A DNA stretch of 64,000 bases, taken from the NCBI GenBank assembly GCA_948567375.1, contig OX419757.1, forward strand, positions 30,318,001 through 30,382,000, read 5' to 3'. The notes under the pieces were generated by a model. It saw only the letters and a program-made list of their open reading frames with translations. It was not told the origin of the DNA and searched no databases. The translations under genes were made by a program, and so were the position numbers. The stretch comes from Lunularia cruciata. Lineage: Eukaryota > Streptophyta > Marchantiopsida > Lunulariales > Lunulariaceae. The first letter of the stretch is position 1, and every line of letters begins with the position of its first letter. This document shows, one piece after another, positions 1-11,363 of the stretch.

Positions 1-3000
1 AAGAAATACTAAAAAGTGTCTTTGTAAAGTAATTTTTAATTTTTTCAGTTCTTTACATTTGTTCACCAGTAATTAATTAATCAACGTATTCACTAAGATC
101 ACATTCTAAAGTTTATGAATTTTTCTTCTTTTGATTTGCATACGTGTTAATGAAAGTCTTCTCCTAAGAGAAATAAAAGCACGTGAAGATGTATATAAAT
201 GTCTTTGATTTTAGGTAGCTATTATCCCTATGAAGGCAGATGCCCGTATTACCGGCTTTCCTAAGATAGCCAAAATTACTGTTTGACACAGCAAGATATT
301 TACGATAAAATTACGACCATTTTCTAGTCCAACCGGGGTAAATGATACTGAATTTAATATGCAATAACTGAACTTCATTTAATACAGATATCTTAATGAT
401 ATTGAGCTGAATTTAAGTATATACTTTAGATTCAATATAAGATTATGTTGACCATAATTGAATCTATAAAGATTCAGATCTATCTTTTATATAAAAATTT
501 TATATTATAACATATTATATATTTAATAACATTAAAATTAAATTAAAAATAAAAATAAAAATAAACGGTTAATGATATCAATATAAAAATGACTTGATAT
601 AAGAATATCGCATTAGATAATTTTATCCACATGTACAACTCAAACTTTGCATTCAATTCGATTGAATAGTTTTCCCTATGAATGAATAGAATATAAATTT
701 TAGAATTCAATATAATAGGTTTGTAATCCATATTAAATATTAAGAAGTTAGTTCATCCGAAACTTTTCTTTATCAATTCACCATAACAATAAGACTCATC
801 CGTTAGAATCTGAGCTCTCTCACTCTTATTTTCCACAAATTTACCTACGTACGGAGAAAAGAGATGCTACAATACTCAATTGGATAAGGTTGAGCGGTGT
901 AATGCATAGATCTCAAAGCGAAATATGCACTTAACTTTCTTTAAGAAGTTCTAAAAATTCAGTAAAAGTCTAAGTCCTCCCGCGCTCTTAATGTGCAATA
1001 TATCTCTCGCTTGGGGAATTACAAATCATTATCTCACAGCATAAATAGCTATATTAATAATGCAAACATTTATCTCAATCAGTTGCCATCATAAATGTTA
1101 ACTGTAGCTACGAACCAAGCATAACATTGGCTAAACTAAGTCATGACTGCAAATATATTATCCTAATAATGAAAGCAAAATTACCCTAGGGTGAGTATAA
1201 GCACCTTCTTGCCATCTTGTTTAAAGATTACGTATCGCGCATTTCACTTATTTTGAAAGTTGCAAGAATGTATCTAGAGTACATAATAACAATAATATTA
1301 CTCTTATACTATAGACTAAGTATATACAGTCTACGATCACATATTTGATCTTGGGAATGACAGCCGCTTTAACCACTATCACTAAAACGGTGAACCGTTG
1401 ATTAACACGTTGATTCGTTGCCCCAAAACTGGATTTCTAGACTTGTTACGCACAGGCAATCTTTCAATATATCGCAACAACCTATAGCACTCTTGTGGAA
1501 GTATTCGCATGTAAGTCAACAAGGATAAAATTTCTGATCTCTCTTTAAAGCACCAGCTTCAAAATTTACATCTTCACAATCTTTGTTTGGATTTCCAGTA
1601 ATGAGAACTCTAGAATAATGTTTTTACTAAAACTTCAAAATATGAAAATGGATTCATTTAACAGAAAATAAAATAATTATACTTAAGAGTTTTGTTTGGA
1701 AGGTAGGTCAAGTTTATTAGAGTATATTATTATATAATATTTACTATGCAAAGGACTTTTGGCATGGTCACGTCCAATTAAGCATTTAATACTTCAGAGC
1801 ACAGTCTTACTTACTTCCATGGATTCAGAAATACTCTCTAAATTTTGATATTTATATATTTAGATTTAATAAATTTTTTTCTATATTATATATTTTCTTT
1901 GTGTGGAATTTTCTCTAATTAAACCAATGAAGATCCAAAATAGAAGTGAGCATTAATAGGAAAAATGAACTATCCCATATTACTAGGATGTTGATATAAA
2001 CTGCCTTTTCTCTAGTACTAATTGTATAAAAAACTCAAAAGTTTTCTGAATGCAGGTCAAACTATCTTATTCTCACTTAAAATTTATTGAATTCCGAGGA
2101 TAGATGTCAAAGTAACAGCTACAAAATCCATTTTACATAGCTATCTTGATTTTTATAACTGATAACATAATTAAAAAAGAAAAAATATAATAAAATAGAG
2201 AAAGACTTTTCTTATTGCAAAAAGGAGAAATAAATTTTTTTGAAGATTAAATTATTTTTTTTGCATGTGTTATGGATATTGAGGATTCAATTAAAATTTT
2301 GGAGGCAAGTCCAAAGGCTTTGAATTTGACATCAAAACGTTTCATATCTTTGGGAGTAACCTGTATACACTAATAATATTTTTCTTGGGATTACAATGGA
2401 TAATTTCTTTCTCTAACTTGATATCTGTTTTTTATAAGAAATATAATTTTCATGATATTTCATTTTTGGGTTGGTTATAGACTTCCATTTCATATGTGAA
2501 CAAGGTAGTCTTATATTGCTTTTTCAAGTAGGCAATCTAGATTGCAATTTACTGGTCAAAATAAAATCAAATGCTAAGAAAAATAACTTGGATATCTTGT
2601 GCACTTGCTTTTAAGATCTCATAATTCCACTACCATTTATGACTAAATTTATTTTGGTAGAATAATCCTACAAGTACATCCTATACTTTGCTAGCATACA
2701 ATTGAATCAAATTATTTTTGAATTTGTCCTTGCTTCATCTAGACATCTTGATTTTCAATATATGGGCTATTCAAAATGACATTTGATAAGTATCATTCTT
2801 TGTACAAAATATCCATCAAGAACTTATTGATATCTTGTACTTGATGACCATCTTGACAACTTGAGTATTTGGATTGGTATAATTGTTGAGTCTCTAAAAG
2901 TAAAGCTGGTGTCTTTCACCAATAACTTGTACACAGCTGCTGCTGTTTAATCATAGGCTCTATAATCTATAGAAGGATTTTACCAAATTTTTGGTAAATA

Positions 3001-5400
3001 GGTACATAAATAAATGAACTCCTATCCTTCTTGCAATGGATTTACTAAGACTTTCTCGCAAATCAAAACTTCTCCATTCTCAAGAGATCAGATTTGCAGT
3101 AAAGTATATGAAGCAAGCAACACTCGTAATTCTTTGAGGGTCTTGATTAATTTGAGTATATTAAACTGATGACTCTCCTTGTTTGAGTATTTGATTTCTA
3201 AGTATACTTAAAAAGTGACCAACTTACAGTTTGCTATCAATCTTTATTCGTGTAGGCAATTTAAAAGTTGCTCGACTCTATCTAGAGGGTAACTAGAACT
3301 GTCACACGATAGCCTTTTGCTCCACATTCATGGAAAGCCTTCTTTCGCGATGAAGAATTATTGATTGAACTTGTTAAATATTTTATAGATAAACAGATCT
3401 TTTGTATGGAAAGATATGGATGTTTATACCAATACATGATCTCCCAGTATTTTGTAGTTAAATTGACTTTGTTCAAAGATTACATAATTTCTCTTCTGCC
3501 CAAATAAAAGCTTGCAATATGGAGCCCCTAAAGTAGCTAGCTATTTTGAATAGATATTTGGGAATTTAATCATGGCGATGACCTACCAAAATGAAATCCA
3601 ATTTTTACCTTTTTGAACACGGAGAGATGTGTAAATAAGGAGACACATAGTTTTCATCCTCTATTTTCTGTCTAATTGAATATATAATATAGGAATTCAT
3701 TTTCTATCCATCCCAAAGTGATTGTCACGTTCGTATTAATATTGAGCTGTCCATATATCAATAAAAGCTTTTACAGTATGGTTTAAGATCAATAAACTAC
3801 ATGAATGACTATTTGACAATTCTTGTTTATGTTGTTGGGAAGAAAAGACCAATGTGCTATGACAGTTTGGGTTGGATAGATAGCATCAATTGCAAGTCCC
3901 AAGTACTTGTCACCATCTACATAACACTTTGGCATGATCCTTTATAAACTTTGCACTCCCTTCCATTTGTTTATTGTGATGCTATAAAGTGAAGGTATTG
4001 TGATGAGTAGTTTTTGCAAGAAAAATCTATAGATTTAAAGTAATCCAATGGTGTTGGAAGTTGGTAAAGGCTTTCTGCATTATATGTGAAAAAAATTAAA
4101 CTACCTTATAAAAAGCTTAGTTCAAATGATTAAAACCAAGCAATATTTCAAATAGTGATAAATTCTATATTTAAGAGAAGACAACTTAGAAAAATTTAGG
4201 TCAACTTAAAAAATAAGATAAATCTATAATATTTAATAATTATTGGAAAAATGTTCTTTTCAAGAGAAATAAATACACAATTGAAGCTTGCTTTTATTTC
4301 TGTACAGTCTTAACATATTTATTTATTACAAGTCTATCTTTACTTGGAAATCTCACATTTTCAGAAGAAGTTCACCAAATTTCACAATATTTTCTGAACA
4401 AAAGAGCTCTATTGATCCAACGTAGAGCCTCAAATAACTAAACACAAAACATCAAATAGCTAATACGAGTAACCCAAGTATTCACTATAATAAAGTAAAA
4501 TTATAGTTTTACAAATGTTAAATTTTACCCTTTTCAGAGCCTGAGTATCCAGTAATAAGCAGCCAAATATCCAATCAAGGAGGGAACATATTTCTGGTGA
4601 ACAGTTAGATTCAAGCACCTCGTTATTAAAAGTACTAAAATGCATGCAAAAGAGCAACTTATCCTCAATCTCAAAGTCAAAAAATGCAACTTCTAGCCTC
4701 ATGGTGAAGGTTTCTTGAAGCTTAATTATACAAGATGAAAGAATTAACAACTCATATATCTCCCTAATCAACCCTAAATATTGCCCCTATTTGTATGATT
4801 TCAACATAGATAATATTTTTTTCTAATTTAAAATACATACATGTCCTCCTACCTGGCGTATTATATAGAAGTAACAAACGTTCCATCGCGAACAACTTAT
4901 ATATCTACTTTTAAGAGAAATGGGAGATAATTAAAGATTCAGAAATAGAAACACAAGCAACTGCAGATAGCTAAAAGTTAAGATGCTCCAAAGAAACATT
5001 CAGCAACAGCATAACATATGAATTGTTTTTGATTGTTCCTATTGTCAATGTCAAAATTAGTCTAGCATTTACTTTTAACATATTAAAAAATGTAGCGGCT
5101 TAAATTCCAGACCTTATTATTGATCACTTGCAGACTCAATCTCTATAGTTTCAGCACCAACATTAACACATTTTACATCTACTTGTGGTTACATCGAGAG
5201 GAAACTGTGCCAACTAAAATAGTACACCCCAAAAGAAAAGGGAGTTTATGGCAATAAAATCTATATAAACGAAGAATGAGGACAAATCCATCAGAAGAAG
5301 AGCAAAGGAAATTTTTTTTAAGTGAAATATAAACCAAACAACCTATTGATGAATTGTATGATAAGGCCCTTGGTTGTTGAGATATAACCAAAAACCATAC
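1..5400. other. AT-rich non-coding stretch
   Basis: I see no convincing gene in these 5.4 kb. All frames are cut by frequent stops, and the longest open frame (4,460-4,771, minus, 103 codons) has no recognisable motif and no codon-level similarity to anything else in the window. A very AT-rich patch of simple A/T runs lies at about 480-565. The 2.6-3.5 kb part read on the minus strand has faintly protein-like runs that could be an old retroelement, but no diagnostic motif could be named. Confidence 0.5.
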
Positions 5401-5412
5401 TTCTAGATGAAG

Positions 5413-6250
5413 GCCTCAAGATATATCTACTGGGATGGATGGAAGTGTACTAGATGTGATGAGAGCAGCTAGTACTGCATTCTGGTATAGACCCGATGCT
5501 TGAGAGCACTGCATCTTGGATACGTCAACACATGAATCCTTTCCCAAATGTCCCTCCAACCCACATCGATAACATTGGTCAGGCTTGCGGGAGGAGAGTT
5601 CATTTCCCTTCATGAACCTCCCTGATTTCGTTTTCTCTTAAGACTTCGCAAAAACTGACCCAAGTATCTCCACATCATATCATATTTTTTTTTCTCTTCC
5701 TTGCCTTGGATCAGCTTCAATTAAGATACAAATTTGCAAATCACTTAGAGTAGGTAAACTATTCTAAGCTGATATGACACCTACAAAATGATTGAAATTC
5801 TTTGATAGAGAGTTGATGATTTATTCAAAAACTTTTTGATCAGTTTGAACTTTGTCGTATTCAGCCATTTGGTTAATAAGATCCTTGACTTATCTCATGA
5901 ATCTGCAACATAAACACTTTCTTCCAATTTCAAGTTAGAAAAGCGCTCCCACGTAAAGCTAGTTTCTTGGAATTATTCCTAACCTCAAACAAATCTAGAA
6001 GTATTTTCCAACATTCTTGTGGCTCTTTTTCGTGGAGTATGTATAGAATAATTTGAGGTGGGTAGCGATAGCTTAATAACAGAGAAAGCTTCCCTCATGT
6101 GCTTGTTAGAAAAGCCGATGTAAAATTGTGTAAATCTCCACATTTGTAAATCTGAATATTTGCTACTGTTGATGAAGTAGTAGTTGGATCTAAGGTAGAC
6201 GAATCCTCTAGCTCTAAAAATTACCAGAGGTCATCAAGTATAGTCTATAA
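5413..6250 (-). pseudogene. gag: Ty1-copia gag remnant (Copia-D)
   Basis: Degenerate nucleocapsid/capsid gene of a Ty1-copia element, read leftwards. The central part (about 5,880-6,060) resembles copia gag of the UBN2 type, with a KEPQECWKIL-like segment followed by a charged stretch. The C-terminal end (5,416-5,613) carries a zinc-knuckle-like CYRCGLEGH segment, but the last cysteine is displaced by one residue, so the CCHC spacing is broken. Several stops and frame changes interrupt it. A tRNA-Met-like primer-binding site lies just upstream on the same strand (6,491-6,502), which fits a 5' LTR to the right. Protease and polymerase are not identifiable to the left, so the element looks truncated or too decayed to follow. 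The gag assignment is fairly safe; the exact ends are not. Confidence 0.6.
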
Positions 6251-6446
6251 TCTCCACTTCCAAATGATGAAGTTGGATGATTTTACGAATCTATCTTTCT
6301 CATTAAGCGTGGTTCCGTCGTTCCCGACATTCTCTTCTATAGAATGCGAAACAGGAATACAAACGTTAAAACCAATAGGTATCTATTACACTAACTATAG
6401 TGTTATAGGATCTACTCTTTCCAATATACTTTCGGAAGCCTTTTAT

Positions 6447-6788
6447 ACTCATAATAAAGCTGTGCGAGTAGAGTATCTTAGCACCCTGGTGCTCTGATAC
6501 TATCATAGATTGCATGAATATGTTTAACAAGTAGCAACACGCGAAGTACATGATGACCTGGCTAATGAATAGTAAGGGACTAAACACGGTAACGATGATA
6601 GCCATGAACAACACTCATAATAAAGCTGGAAGTGTGGAGTATCTTAGCACCCTTCTGCTCTGGTACAATCATGAACTTCACTTACTGATTATCAAATGAA
6701 TGTCTTGAACAAGGTACCAGTGAAGTACATAGTGACCTGGCTAATGAATAATTAGGACTAAACGCGATAGATTGATAGCCATGAACAT
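6447..6788 (-). repeat. Tandem duplication of a copia LTR/PBS junction, period 166 bp
   Basis: Two adjacent copies begin at 6,447 and 6,613 with the same ACTCATAATAAAGCTG start and both end near a TAGCCATGAACA segment. Each contains ATCTTAGCACCC and a GCTCTG-G/A-TAC motif, the complement of a copia primer-binding site. The unit therefore spans the junction between the 5' LTR and leader of Copia-D. The copies have diverged, so the duplication is old. Confidence 0.75.
6491..6502 (-). other. Primer-binding site of Copia-D
   Basis: Read on the minus strand this is TAGTATCAGAGC, 11 of 12 bases identical to the usual initiator-tRNA-Met site of plant copia elements. It lies about 240 bp upstream of the recognisable gag. 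A weaker second copy is at 6,657-6,668 in the tandem duplicate. Confidence 0.6.
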
Positions 6789-6789
6789 C

Positions 6790-8395
6790 CCGAGCCAGCA
6801 GATATAGAAACATGTGCAAAATCTATTACTAATTAAAAATCTAATTGGAAGAATATACAAATCCATGGTGAGCATGGCGATATCACATTTTCTATATATC
6901 AGGCTGCGAAGGTCCTATCAACTCTCACCAGTCTAGCGACTTTACCAGCAAACCACCGTCATTGTCTAGTTCCAACGAAACCAGGTCAATTCTGAGATTT
7001 GACTTCTGTTCACATGGCACAATATTCCTCCGACATTCTCCGACACATGGAGAGATTTTGTCGACAAATGCTTAACCCCCGACTCTTTCGACAGTCCCGG
7101 TCCCGACGAGCATTCGAGCGTTCCAGCGATGGCCAAGGGCTCAAAGTCTAGTCCATCCTGTTCTCGTCGTAGCTATGGCTTCGATCGCGAGAATCATACC
7201 AAATTTTTTACATTTCACGCTTACACCAATCGAAGCATTAATCGAACATGTATATCGTAATATACTCTTGAGAATTACGATATTTGCAATAATTATTCGA
7301 TTTGATTAGCATTCTTGCAAAGAAGTCAGGTACTTAAGTTAGAATATTCATCTACTTATCGGATACACCATTCGCAGTCCAGTTTAATAAGGAAAGGATT
7401 ATAGTAACTTTAACGGAAATTCCTATCTATCCTTGCACCAAATGTAGGTGCTTACTTTTTGATCTTGTTATTCCCCGCCACTTACTTGCTAGCACTCATT
7501 AACCAGTACCACAAGCAACTTCTCATTTTCCTCTTCCGAATGTGATCAACCGGATCCGGAACTACACGAGTACTAAAGGGTATGGTGTATGTCCAAAGAG
7601 GTTATTGGATGAATGGGTTAGTCAACCAAAAAAGACTAGATGCTACATCAAATGTATTCTGTTTTACCTCAAATTAATTTTCCTCTTGATAGATTATTGG
7701 AATAAAATAAGTGTTGAAGCTTAAACACTTATTTAACACACCACCGTTCTTCTCGATCTATCCGGTATCTGCAGTTGTACGGTTAAAAGTCTGTGAGCCT
7801 GCAGCTATGTTCAAATTGCCAAAATCTCTCTGGTAAGAGCGGGATGAAATCACACTAAACCAGAAACAGCAATCAACTGTGATAAATTCGCATTCGTGCT
7901 TGTGTTCATTTGCAGAACAAAAAAGCCAGATCGTGCGAAATTGAACAAATCAAGAGCACTTTGAATTACGGTCTTTAGTCCCTTCATGTTGGAGGAGGTG
8001 TTCGTCCTAAAGGAGGCCGGATCAGTCCTGCCTCTTGTCATTGAGTTAGCTTGACAAACTTATCACCGGTATATGTTAGTTTGAATTCTGTACTATGACT
8101 TCTTGCAGCTTTCTTGGTCCAATAGGTATCAGAATTTGCGGCTACAGTGGGCTACAATTTCTTTGATCGCACTCCGAATACCACTTGGCTTTGTGGAAAC
8201 GATCTGAGGGAGAGTTATTGTAAGTTAAATAGAGCTCCATCATAAATAATTATAGCCCTCCCAATCTGTCGAGTTATGAAAGCAGTATCACCCTGATCCG
8301 TAATATCAAGAAGGAGAGAAGCGGGCTCCAAATTTTCAGTGGTTCAGTCTTAGAACTGTATTATTAAGAATTGGCGGATTTGAACATTGTTGGAT
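6790..8395. other. No identifiable gene; possible Copia-D LTR and 5' flank of a gene copy
   Basis: The part next to 6,790 may hold the Copia-D LTR, but I could not find its outer end. From about 7,000 the sequence is less AT-rich than the first 5 kb. A short segment near 7,750 (TTCTCGATCTATCCG-like) resembles one near 50,775, and both lie 0.6-0.7 kb upstream of members of the MA-x-Y-x-D family. The small open frames at 7,542-7,724 (plus) and 7,850-8,041 (minus) have no recognisable motif. Confidence 0.3.
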
Positions 8396-8456
8396 TAGCA
8401 TATCCAACATATCCTCGGCAAGGCTCGGTTTGTAGCTCTCAACTTCTGTGAACACA

Positions 8457-8640
8457 ATCGCCGACTACAATGATATATTCGGAGACGATAGCTCTCGTCC
8501 CTGACTTACGACATCAGTGAACCTGCAAAGTGAAAATTTCGGACAACTCTCAGATGATCTGCTCCCCATTCCCGGGTTAAAGTCACCGTCCAATTTAGTG
8601 GGCAGGGCGTTGAATTTTCCCTACTTGACTGCTTCTTCGT
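8457..8640 (+). pseudogene. Broken copy of the MA-x-Y-x-D gene family (copy 2)
   Basis: The frame starting at 8,457 reads I-ADYNDIFGDDSSRP, a stop, then LTTSVN and about 40 further open codons. It matches the N-termini of the copies at 46,166 (minus) and 51,403 (plus), which begin MADYSDVFDDDDSPPWLTAS and MASYNDVFGDDDSPSWLTAS. The start codon is changed from ATG to ATC, and the tryptophan codon of the shared PWLT motif is now TGA. The codon run after the stop ends at further stops near 8,640. A GTAGCTC-AA motif shortly upstream is shared by all three copies. The function is not recognised; the acidic N-terminus and conserved aromatic positions are all that can be described. The copy is clearly non-functional. 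Confidence 0.6.
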
Positions 8641-9003
8641 GATCGGAATAAGTTTTGGAGCATAAATTGCAGAGCAGGCTTCAGATTATGGTATGATGGA
8701 GTATTGGATGCAAGATCTTCGTTTCAACAAGGCAGGTGTCTTGATGATTTTCTAGAAACGCAGGATAGAGATTGTGCTTCTTAACTACCTACTGCTTCTT
8801 AACTGCGCTAAGGTCAATTTCTTAAGAGACATGGTTTACTTGGGGGATTTTTGAGCAGGGCTTCAATAGACGAATAGTGAAAAGTGAAGCGCACCGAGCT
8901 ATGGACTCCAGTTAGCAATCCGTGATGATGCGCAATCAGTTATGGAATGTAATGAGATTAAGCTGTTTGATAAAATGAAGCGCGGAGAACTATAGACTGA
9001 ACA
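8641..9003. other. Flank between gene fragment and Copia-A
   Basis: No gene, repeat or motif recognised. The last bases (8,999-9,003) directly precede the inferred TG start of the Copia-A 5' LTR. Confidence 0.4.
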
Positions 9004-9894
9004 TGTTAGGAACTAATGCATTTAATCTTTCAATCAAGATATACACACATTGAATTACGTGGTTCACTTCTCCAAGACACATTTACACATTGATTTACGT
9101 GATTCACTTCTCCAAGAAACTAGGTCCACTGGAGGACACTCTCAAATACTCTTTACTCTGTGAATTCTCTCAAACACTCTACTCTCTCATTGGTTCATGT
9201 GGTTCACTTCTCCAGGACACATTTATACATTGATGTACATAATTCACTTCTCCAGAAAACTAGGTCCACTGGAGAACACTCTCAAACACCCTCTCTAAAT
9301 TCTCCAAGAAACTTGGTCCACGGTAAAACACTGCATTACGTGATTCACTTCTCCAAGAAACTAGGTCCACTGGAGGACACTCTCAAATACTCTTTAGTTT
9401 AGGGCAAAGTGAGGCGCATCCACTTTTAGAGTTTTACCAAGCAGCACCCTTGCTTATGCTTTTGTATATATCTGAGTTCTCGGTGCTTGGAAGGCTAAAT
9501 TCACCTACAATAGGGATTCCTAGCACCTTGCACTTTCCTTCCTTCAGGTGTGTCCTACGCTGTTTAGATTTCAGGTGTATTCTATGCTGTGTGAGTAGAC
9601 CACTGTGTTCTATCTCTCGATGATTTGAGTGATTGTGAGTTGAGTACTGATGTGCAGGAGTGCATACTCTGGTGAGACTGAGAGAGCTGAGTGCTAGGAT
9701 GTCGATATGTCAAAAGTAAGAATGACAATTGATAGAATTTCAACTCTATTCAAAGATAATAATGTTTCTCAGATTACGGGCTCACAGTTGGAACTATAGT
9801 TGATGGTTAAGCGGAGAGAGCTAGAGAAATTGGGTGAGCACAGTCCTGGTCTGCAGATGTGCAATCTATTCTAAACAGTTATGACTGTTTGTAC
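9004..9894 (+). repeat. 5' LTR of Copia-A
   Basis: It starts TGTTAGGAACTAATG and ends just before the PBS at 9,896. It matches the 3' LTR (38,053-38,720) in a central block (9,396-9,770 against 38,090-38,490) that contains a TATATAT promoter-like motif near 9,465. Its 5' part is enlarged by a tandem array absent from the 3' copy. Confidence 0.7.
9040..9395 (+). repeat. Imperfect tandem array inside the Copia-A 5' LTR
   Basis: Motifs such as GATTCACTTCTCCAAGAAAC, TAGGTCCACTGGAG and ACACTCTCAAA recur three or more times at irregular spacing. The open frame at 9,160-9,402 is only a by-product of the repeats. The 3' LTR goes almost directly from its first 30 bases to the TTTAGGGTAAAG block, so the array either expanded here or was lost there. 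Confidence 0.75.
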
Positions 9895-9895
9895 T

Positions 9896-9907
9896 TGGTA
9901 TTAGAGA
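9896..9907 (+). other. Primer-binding site of Copia-A
   Basis: TGGTATTAGAGA differs at two positions from the usual TGGTATCAGAGC complementary to initiator tRNA-Met. It sits directly after the LTR and before gag. Confidence 0.7.
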
Positions 9908-9929
9908 TCCATGATACCAATCAAACAGA

Positions 9930-10618
9930 ATGGCAAGACTGAATCACTCTACAACTAGAACATTTCTCTTGCATGATCTGGAAGAGTAGATCAGGGACAT
10001 AAGAGATAGTTACTTGTGGTGTTGGAAAATATAGGAGAAAACTCAATTTATATAGCTCAAACTATATTTAATGTGGAGAGATTGGAGAGGTCTGGTTAGA
10101 ACTGGATAGAGATGCTGGCCATGAGGATGCAAGAGGGTGATGAGTTCACCAAGCACCTGTAAAGAGTTAAGAAAGGCTTCAAGAAGCTATGGGTTGATGT
10201 GTTAAAGTGCAAAGAGAGATATTACATTAACCATCTCTTATATACTCTTTCTCCAAGCTATGAACCCATTTGGGTACCTTTGAAGGTTCTTGCTATTGAA
10301 TGTATGACATGGAACTATGTGGCAAACAAGCTGATAGAGTTCAGAGGAGATAAAAGGGTCCAAGAGAAGAAGCAAAATGCAAATGAGCTACTGAATACTG
10401 CTCTACTTAGTGCTTCTTCAAAGTCATGGAAAGGACTAAGTAGAAGATTGAATGTACCTGGGAAGGAAGCTGAATTCAGCAACAAGACTTGCTATTTCTA
10501 TCATGAGAAGGGTCATATTTCACCTCACTGTCCTAAAAAAGATGATAGGATAAACCTAGAGCTGAAAAACGAAAGAAAAAGATCACATCAGAGAAAGGAT
10601 GCAAACTTGGAAACATAA
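9930..10618 (+). pseudogene. gag: Copia-A gag remnant
   Basis: Structural (nucleocapsid) gene of Copia-A. The first 180 bases are interrupted by stops. From about 10,112 one frame is readable with a single stop, and 10,199-10,618 is open for 139 codons. The protein shows the usual helical copia gag region with an LYTLSPSYEPI segment. It then has a basic stretch and a zinc knuckle CYFYHEKGH-ISPHC, in which the second cysteine of the CCHC signature is tyrosine, consistent with a G-to-A change. The reading frame ends before the protease part. Length and order are normal for copia, and the loss of the zinc ligand and the stops show it is not active. Confidence 0.8.
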
Positions 10619-10680
10619 CATACAATGCAAAGGACTACAATAACGTAGAAAGGGATGAGGAAGGATATTTAGTAGAAGAG

Positions 10681-10989
10681 TTGGATTGCAGACTGATTGT
10701 AGAATCACAAAAGAGCTCAAATGATTTTGGAGCTACTCCTCATATCTTTTACCAAAGAGAGCGATGCTCATCTCTTCAACATGTGAAGGCTCTCATGAGT
10801 GTTTGTTATGGTCTTAGCACTCTAAATCTAGTGCTAAGAATTGGCAATGTTCCTATTGAATTCATAGGAGGAACTAACACAAGTCTTTGTACGAGTTATT
10901 TAGAGAACATTCTCTATGTTCATAAATGCACAAAGAACTTAATGTTAGTACATGGCCTATTAGAACATGGAGTGGATGTTCTACTTTAG
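10681..10989 (+). pseudogene. pol (PR): Copia-A protease remnant
   Basis: Aspartic protease part of the copia polyprotein, 102 codons without a stop. The catalytic signature normally reading D-S-G-A-T appears as NDFGATPHI, so the aspartate is kept and serine is replaced by phenylalanine. Downstream the pattern of hydrophobic strands (IGNVPIEFIGG, then LENILYVHKCTKNLM) and the final glycine-valine segment match copia proteases. The reading frame stops at 10,989 just before the integrase-leading region. Confidence 0.8.
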
Positions 10990-10999
10990 CAATGAAAAA

Positions 11000-11363
11000 C
11001 AATGTATTCTGAAGAAAACAATGCTAGAACTTGGGCACGGAGTTGCAAAAGGTAAGCTGTTCAAGTTATTGAAAGATGATTGTCCACGTATTGCATTAGT
11101 TGTAGAGAATCATAGTGATATCTAGCTTTGGCATCTATGGTTGGGACATTTATCAAAGCCTAACATCCAAGCTCTAGGAAACATGATAGAAAGTATGAAG
11201 TTAGATCCTAAAGGAAAACTCAATTTTTGCAATGGCCAAGCAGAAGGAAAGGCACACATTGCTCCTATCTCCAAGAAATCCTCAAGTAGAGCTTTTGGTC
11301 TACTAGATGTCATACATTCAGATGTATGGGGGTGCATGATTTAGAAGTCTCTTAGTGGAGTGG
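11000..11363 (+). pseudogene. pol (INT): Copia-A gag-pre-integrase and start of integrase, cut by Y1
   Basis: The frame at 11,141-11,344 and its upstream continuation show the zinc-binding H-x-H part (LWHLWLGHLSKPN) that leads copia integrases, then the first catalytic aspartate context VIHSDVWG. After a stop at 11,342 the same frame gives KSLSGV, a segment normally followed by the second part of the integrase. It ends abruptly at 11,363, where element Y1 begins after AGTGG. The continuation is at 22,222, again preceded by AGTGG. Confidence 0.8.

Noticed and set aside
2570-3480. Minus-strand copia RNase H remnant
   Set aside because: Some protein-like runs are present, but no diagnostic motif could be matched.
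9040-9395. Repeats considered as a CRISPR array
   Set aside because: Units are irregular and imperfect, there are no unique spacers of constant length, the context is a plant LTR, and no cas-like gene exists.
9160-9402. 80-codon open frame as a small protein gene
   Set aside because: Produced by an imperfect tandem DNA repeat inside an LTR.
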